Translations under genes and position numbers: made by a program
Source: Bacteroidales bacterium UBA5537
Lineage (GTDB): Bacteria > Bacteroidota > Bacteroidia > Bacteroidales > Lentimicrobiaceae
Length of the DNA: 10,695 nt
Assembly: GCA_002426025.1 (NCBI GenBank)
Contig: DINP01000009.1
Location: 14,321 to 25,015, forward strand
Reading direction: 5' to 3'
In this document: positions 7,358 to 10,695 of the stretch, one piece after another
Layout: the number at the start of each line of letters is the position of its first letter
Position numbering within the stretch: position 1 is the stretch's first letter
The notes under the pieces: model-generated
Database searches by the model: none
What the model was told of the DNA's origin: nothing
Seen by the model: only the letters and a program-made list of their open reading frames with translations

Positions 7358-7387
7358 ATCAATTTAGCTATGCATACTTCATGCCAG

Positions 7388-7418
7388 AAAAAACCAAAGC
7401 CCCTGAATCGGGGCTTTG
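7388..7418 (-). terminator. Rho-independent terminator after groEL
   Basis: A perfect 9-base stem, CAAAGCCCC (7395-7403) with GGGGCTTTG (7410-7418), and a 6-base loop. On the minus strand the stem is followed by one G and six T residues (7393-7388). It lies 26 bases beyond the groEL stop, so it ends groEL or groES-groEL transcripts and separates them from the DUF4468-type gene. Confidence 0.93.
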
Positions 7419-7444
7419 AAATATAATAAAGAAAACAGGGAGTT

Positions 7445-9079
7445 TTAGTACATTCCACCCATGCCGCCCATTCCGGGATTTGGCATAGCGGCTTCTTTTT
7501 CTTCTTTAATATCGGCAAGTACACATTCGGTAGTCAATAGCATACCTGCAATTGAAGCAGCATTTTCAAGTGCTACACGTGCAACTTTGGTTGGATCAAT
7601 TACACCAGCATTCAAAAGGTTTTCATAAACTTCGGTGCGGGCGTTGAAGCCATAATCGTCTTTGCCTTCGCGCACTTTCTGAACGATAACCGATCCTTCG
7701 AGACCAGCATTGGCAACAATCTGCCTTAGCGGCTCTTCGAGGGCACGCTTAACAATAGCGATACCGGTATCTTCGTCTTCGTTGTCGCCTTTAACATCAC
7801 CAAGCATTGAAATAGCCCTGATGTAAGCAACGCCTCCACCAGCAATAATACCCTCTTCAATAGCAGCACGGGTTGCGTGCAATGCATCGTCGAAACGGTC
7901 TTTTTTCTCTTTCATTTCAACTTCGCTGGCAGCTCCAACATAGATAACTGCAACTCCACCGGCAAGTTTAGCCAGGCGCTCCTGAAGTTTTTCACGATCG
8001 TAGTCAGATGTAGTTGTTTCAATCTGAGCTTTGATCATGTTAACGCGGGCTACGATATCTTCTTTTGTACCACGGCCACTAACGATGGTTGTATTTTCTT
8101 TATCAACTGAAACTTTCTCAGCCTGTCCAAGATAGGTAAGGTCAGCATCTTCAAGACGGTAACCTTTTTCTTCTGAAATAACAGTACCACCCGTCAAAAT
8201 CGCGATATCTTCAAGCATTTCCTTGCGACGATCACCAAACCCAGGAGCTTTAACTGCAGCAATCTTCAGCGAACCACGTATTTTGTTCACTACAAGTGTA
8301 GCCAATGCTTCACCATCAACATCTTCGGCAATAATCAGCAAGGGACGTCCTGTTTGAACAGTTTTCTCAAGGATAGGAAGAAAATCCTTCATCACCGATA
8401 TTTTCTTATCGTAAATGAGAATATAAGGATTTTCGAAAACAGCTTCCATCTTCTCGGTATCAGTAACGAAATAAGGAGAAATATATCCCCTGTCGAACTG
8501 CATACCTTCTACAACCTTCACTGTTGTTTCAATTCCCTTGGCTTCTTCGATGGTGATAACACCTTCTTTCTTAACCTTATTCATAGCCTCGGCAATTTTT
8601 TCGCCAATAAAGCTATCGTTGTTGGCCGAAATTGTAGCAACCTGTGTAATCTGATCGCTGCCTTCAACAATTTTAATTGAAATTGATTTCAGATAATCAA
8701 CAACCTTTACAACTGCTTTGTCAATTCCACGTTTCAAATCCATTGGATTTGCCCCGGCTGTAACGTTTTTCATGCCGGTAGTAACAATAGCCTGGGCCAG
8801 AACCGTAGCGGTAGTGGTTCCATCACCAGCCACGTCAGAAGTTTTGGAAGCAACTTCCTTCACCATCTGAGCACCCATATTCTGAATACCATCTTTCAAT
8901 TCAACTTCCTTGGCCACAGTAACACCATCCTTGGTAACTACCGGAGCGCCATAAGCTTTATCAATAATTACATTGCGACCTTTGGGACCAAGGGTAACTT
9001 TTACCGCGTTAGCAAGGGCATCAACACCCTTTTTCAGTTCTTCGCGGGCTTCAATATTAAAAACAATTTGTTTTGCCAT
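7445..9079 (-). CDS. groL: Chaperonin GroEL (Hsp60)
   Basis: ATP-driven cytoplasmic folding chamber, acting as a double heptameric ring with GroES as lid. The 544 residues are full length and show the family landmarks. LGPKGRNVIID (30-40) and KDGVTVAKEVEL (50-61) are equatorial ATP-site segments. AGDGTTTATVLAQAI (84-98) binds phosphates with D86, and DDALHATRAAIEEG carries the catalytic Asp of the ATPase, followed by IIAGGGVAYI. The C-terminus ends in the usual flexible Gly/Met tail (PGMGGMGGMY). groES lies 38 bases upstream on the same strand and a strong terminator follows, so it is the last gene of a groES-groEL operon. It starts with MAKQIVF, the normal family N-terminus. No sign of duplication or divergence in this copy. 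Confidence 0.99.
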   Translation of the reverse strand: MAKQIVFNIEAREELKKGVDALANAVKVTLGPKGRNVIIDKAYGAPVVTKDGVTVAKEVELKDGIQNMGAQMVKEVASKTSDVAGDGTTTATVLAQAIVTTGMKNVTAGANPMDLKRGIDKAVVKVVDYLKSISIKIVEGSDQITQVATISANNDSFIGEKIAEAMNKVKKEGVITIEEAKGIETTVKVVEGMQFDRGYISPYFVTDTEKMEAVFENPYILIYDKKISVMKDFLPILEKTVQTGRPLLIIAEDVDGEALATLVVNKIRGSLKIAAVKAPGFGDRRKEMLEDIAILTGGTVISEEKGYRLEDADLTYLGQAEKVSVDKENTTIVSGRGTKEDIVARVNMIKAQIETTTSDYDREKLQERLAKLAGGVAVIYVGAASEVEMKEKKDRFDDALHATRAAIEEGIIAGGGVAYIRAISMLGDVKGDNEDEDTGIAIVKRALEEPLRQIVANAGLEGSVIVQKVREGKDDYGFNARTEVYENLLNAGVIDPTKVARVALENAASIAGMLLTTECVLADIKEEKEAAMPNPGMGGMGGMY

Positions 9080-9117
9080 TTTGAATACTTTTTAAAATTT
9101 AACAATTCTTACAATCA

Positions 9118-9396
9118 TCAGATGATAGCAACGATATCAGATTCGCGCATAATCAGGTAGTCTTTACCTTCAACGCTGATTTCGGTTCCAGCATATTTTC
9201 CGTAAAGCACCAAATCACCAACTTTTACGGTGACAGGCTCATCTTTTTTGCCCGGGCCAACGGCCACTACAGTACCACGTTGTGGTTTTTCTTTGGCGGT
9301 ATCAGGGATAATAATACCACCAGCAGTCTTTTGTTCAGCAACTGCGGGCTCAATCAATACACGGTCAGCTAATGGCTTTACATTCACTTGTGTCAT
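9118..9396 (-). CDS. groS: Co-chaperonin GroES (Hsp10)
   Basis: Heptameric lid for the GroEL cavity. The start chosen is the ATG at 9394-9396, giving 92 residues beginning MTQVNVKPLADRVLIEP, the standard GroES N-terminus. A farther in-frame ATG at 9430-9432 would add 12 residues (MKLNHKPIKTIT) that do not belong to the family. Landmarks: PLADRVLIEP (8-17), the mobile loop AEQKTAGGIIIPDTAKEKP (20-38) with the hydrophobic III that contacts GroEL, the roof region GTVVAVGPGKK, and the C-terminal VGDLVLYGKYAGTE plus DYLIMRESDIVAII. groEL follows after 38 bases. No CIRCE operator was found upstream, so HrcA-type control is not supported here. Confidence 0.98.
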   Translation of the reverse strand: MTQVNVKPLADRVLIEPAVAEQKTAGGIIIPDTAKEKPQRGTVVAVGPGKKDEPVTVKVGDLVLYGKYAGTEISVEGKDYLIMRESDIVAII

Positions 9397-9517
9397 TGTT
9401 ATGGTTTTTATTGGTTTATGATTTAATTTCAAAATTCAAACGGCAACAGTCATATTTTATGCCAAAAGCCAGATTGCACTAAAATAAATGAATCCTAAAA
9501 TACATTTGGATGAGTCT

Positions 9518-9551
9518 ATAACACTGACTATCAGATTTCAACAGGTGTTAT
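9518..9551. repeat. 7-base inverted repeat upstream of groES
   Basis: ATAACAC (9518-9524) and GTGTTAT (9545-9551) are perfect inverted copies with a 20-base spacer. Their placement between the secG terminator and groES could suit an operator, but arms this short are expected by chance at some rate. Confidence 0.25.
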
Positions 9552-9599
9552 CTTATCAGGAAACTGACACAAGCACAGAGTTTTCGTGTCGGATAAAGC

Positions 9600-9634
9600 A
9601 AAAAAAATGTCAGATTGTAATGACAATCTGACAT
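9600..9634 (-). terminator. Rho-independent terminator after secG
   Basis: A perfect 12-base stem, ATGTCAGATTGT (9607-9618) with ACAATCTGACAT (9623-9634), and a 4-base loop. On the minus strand it runs directly into a tract of eight T (9607-9600). It starts 24 bases beyond the secG stop and separates secG from groES-groEL. The stem is AT-rich but long. Confidence 0.93.
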
Positions 9635-9658
9635 TATCTTATGAAGTAAAATCCTTGA

Positions 9659-10003
9659 TTATTCTTCTGTAGGAGTAGTTTCTGCAGGAGGAGCTTCGAA
9701 ATCCTGAACAGGTGCAGCCTGATCATTCATCAGTTGACGGAGTTCAGTATCTGAAGAGCGCGCCACATTAGCATTACGTGGAATTACAAAAATTGAGAAC
9801 AGGCTGAGTGCCAACAGCACAATAGCAAGTGTCCAGGTGGTTCTTTCCAGAAAATCGGCGGTTTTTCTAACGCCCATAAACTGGTTTGAAGATGAAAAAT
9901 TGGAGGCAAGTCCACCACCTTTTGAGTTCTGAACCAGCACAACCAGACCAAGTAAAACGCAGGTTATAAGAATCAGTACCGAAACTAAAATATAGGCTCC
10001 CAT
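9659..10003 (-). CDS. secG: Preprotein translocase subunit SecG
   Basis: Small inner-membrane subunit of the SecYEG channel that assists protein export. Its 114 residues have two membrane segments, about 3-24 (YILVSVLILITCVLLGLVVL) and 57-74 (WTLAIVLLALSLFSIFVI). The cytoplasmic loop between them carries the family signature VLVQNSKGGGLASNF (22-36) and the Bacteroidetes-like NQFMGVRKTADFLERTTW (40-57). The C-terminal tail (about 84-114) is acidic and Pro/Ala/Thr-rich, ending in APPAETTPTEE, an extension that is longer than in minimal SecG proteins and probably disordered. The gene follows the TPR protein by 26 bases, likely in one transcript, and is closed by a strong terminator. Confidence 0.95.
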   Translation of the reverse strand: MGAYILVSVLILITCVLLGLVVLVQNSKGGGLASNFSSSNQFMGVRKTADFLERTTWTLAIVLLALSLFSIFVIPRNANVARSSDTELRQLMNDQAAPVQDFEAPPAETTPTEE

Positions 10004-10029
10004 TTGATTATGTGTTATTTACGTTAAAA

Positions 10030-10695
10030 TCAACCGCTGTTGCGGCTTTCGAGTATTTTTACAATTTGGGCTGCAAAGTAACTGCTTTTTTCCGGAATAT
10101 TCAAACTTAATTTTTCATAAATTTTTATGGCCTTTTCGGGATTACCCTGAAGCAGGTGAATACGGGCAAGCGTCTCAGTTACAATATCATCATGATCTAT
10201 ACTGCTATTACGGGCTTTGTCAACCGGACTGAAGAAGCCACGCCTGGGCTGGGTAATGCGTGGTTCATTTTTTATAAACCGGTTGATTAGCTCAGCATTC
10301 GATTCGTGGCCTATCTTTTTGTCGCTTGTTTCCTGTCGCAGTGAAATCTTTTGCTTGTGTTCATCACCATGCAAGGTTTCATTTTTTAGTGAACGTGCTA
10401 AATCATAACCTGATGCCTGAGCCATTCCGGTCAGCAGTTCTTCAGGGAAACCGGCATCTTCTTCATCAGGCTTTTCATCCTGTTCTGCAATTTCCAATTC
10501 AGGCACATCGGGGCGCTCAAATTCATCCGGAATATTTGCCTCAATTTCATCGGGCAGATTTTCATCTTCATTCTCAGAACCAGTTACACCATCTGTTACA
10601 GACACTTTTCCTGTTTCCGTAGCCATATACTGAAGTTCAGCAAGCCTTCGGGCTACCACCTCCTGAAGTTTCAGCAGATGGGCTACTTCATCATC
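10030..10695 (-). CDS. TPR-repeat protein, C-terminal part (5' end beyond window)
   Basis: The frame is open to the right edge, giving 221 visible residues that begin DDEVAHLLKLQEVVARRLAE; the true start lies outside. Most of the visible part is a low-complexity, very acidic linker (about 33-80) with PDE/PDV/PEL triplets such as LPDEIEANIPDEFERPDVP. A lysine/arginine-richer stretch with PRRGFFSPVDK follows. The last 50 residues contain one tetratricopeptide-like helical pair, ETLARIHLLQGNPEKAIKIYEKLSL, followed by a capping helix, ending in KILESRNSG. Position just upstream of secG matches a common Bacteroidetes arrangement in which a TPR protein sits between lptE and secG. The function is unknown; a scaffold or partner-binding role is inference. 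A GTG at 10657-10659 could be mistaken for a start, but the frame clearly continues upstream with helical residues. Confidence 0.85.
   Translation of the reverse strand, partial: DDEVAHLLKLQEVVARRLAELQYMATETGKVSVTDGVTGSENEDENLPDEIEANIPDEFERPDVPELEIAEQDEKPDEEDAGFPEELLTGMAQASGYDLARSLKNETLHGDEHKQKISLRQETSDKKIGHESNAELINRFIKNEPRITQPRRGFFSPVDKARNSSIDHDDIVTETLARIHLLQGNPEKAIKIYEKLSLNIPEKSSYFAAQIVKILESRNSG

Larger units (their letters stand above)
9397..9658. other. Intergenic region between secG and groES
   Basis: About 262 bases with no gene. It holds the secG terminator at its right end and presumably the groES-groEL promoter, which I cannot place: the nearest minus-strand match is TATTTTAG at 9479-9486, one mismatch from TAnnTTTG. 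An inverted repeat ATAACAC/GTGTTAT (9518-9524 and 9545-9551) lies in between. No TTAGCACTC-type CIRCE half-sites are present. Confidence 0.5.

Noticed and set aside
8354..8680. Plus-strand open frame of about 108 codons inside groEL
   Set aside because: It lies wholly antisense to a full-length, strongly conserved groEL frame and its translation resembles no protein; similar antisense frames over HMG-CoA reductase (3584-3847, 3886-4134) and the mevalonate kinase gene (732-926, 983-1267) are rejected for the same reason.
9397..9432. Longer GroES start at the ATG 9430-9432
   Set aside because: The extra 12 residues (MKLNHKPIKTIT) do not match GroES, whose N-terminus aligns from the ATG at 9394-9396.
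9433..9599. CIRCE operator for groES-groEL
   Set aside because: No TTAGCACTC/GAGTGCTAA pair is present; the nearest resemblance, TTGCACTAA near 9475-9483, lacks a partner arm.
10030..10659. GTG 10657-10659 as the true start of the TPR protein
   Set aside because: The frame remains open to the window edge with helix-like residues (DDEVAHLLKLQE), so the gene is truncated by the window rather than starting there.
1..10695. CRISPR array, transposon, prophage or tRNA/rRNA genes
   Set aside because: No regularly spaced repeats, transposase or phage-like genes, terminal repeats or cloverleaf sequences were seen on either strand.

Overview
The window looks like chromosomal DNA of a Bacteroidetes bacterium (phylum Bacteroidota). 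The evidence is a SecG with the QNSKGGG/MGVRKTADFLE signature beside a TPR protein and groES-groEL, a DUF4468-type secreted protein, a 'GYDIA'-type GHMP kinase, start codons without Shine-Dalgarno sequences, and a few matches to the Bacteroidetes -7 promoter box TAnnTTTG. I see no sign of phage, transposon, CRISPR or recent transfer. All complete genes look intact.

Left part (1-4800, all minus strand, so read right to left): a tight operon for the lower mevalonate route to isoprenoid precursors. The order is class II HMG-CoA reductase (3469-4800), a GYDIA-family GHMP kinase that is probably the phosphomevalonate kinase (2513-3469), diphosphomevalonate decarboxylase (1431-2513) and mevalonate kinase (449-1429). 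Two junctions are TAATG stop/start overlaps and the third has a one-base gap, so translation is probably coupled. Together they would convert HMG-CoA to isopentenyl diphosphate. HMG-CoA synthase, acetoacetyl-CoA thiolase and IPP isomerase are not here. An adenine deaminase gene (1-362) follows 86 bases downstream and runs off the left edge.

Middle (4801-6753): a 283-base AT-rich divergent intergenic region, then two plus-strand genes that overlap by 8 bases. These are a 72-residue protein of unknown function, possibly with a beta-grasp fold (5084-5302), and a secreted UshA-like 5'-nucleotidase/metallophosphoesterase (5295-6743). The pairing is the least explained element in the window.

Right part (6754-10695, all minus strand): a truncated TPR protein entering from the right edge (10030-10695), secG (9659-10003) with a very clear rho-independent terminator, groES (9118-9396), groEL (7445-9079) with another clear terminator, and a DUF4468-type secreted protein (6754-7305). 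The last ends tail to tail with the nucleotidase, 10 bases apart. This part is housekeeping: protein export and folding.

I do not find a convincing new defence or mobile system. The best leads are the assignment of the phosphomevalonate kinase step and the small-protein/nucleotidase pair.
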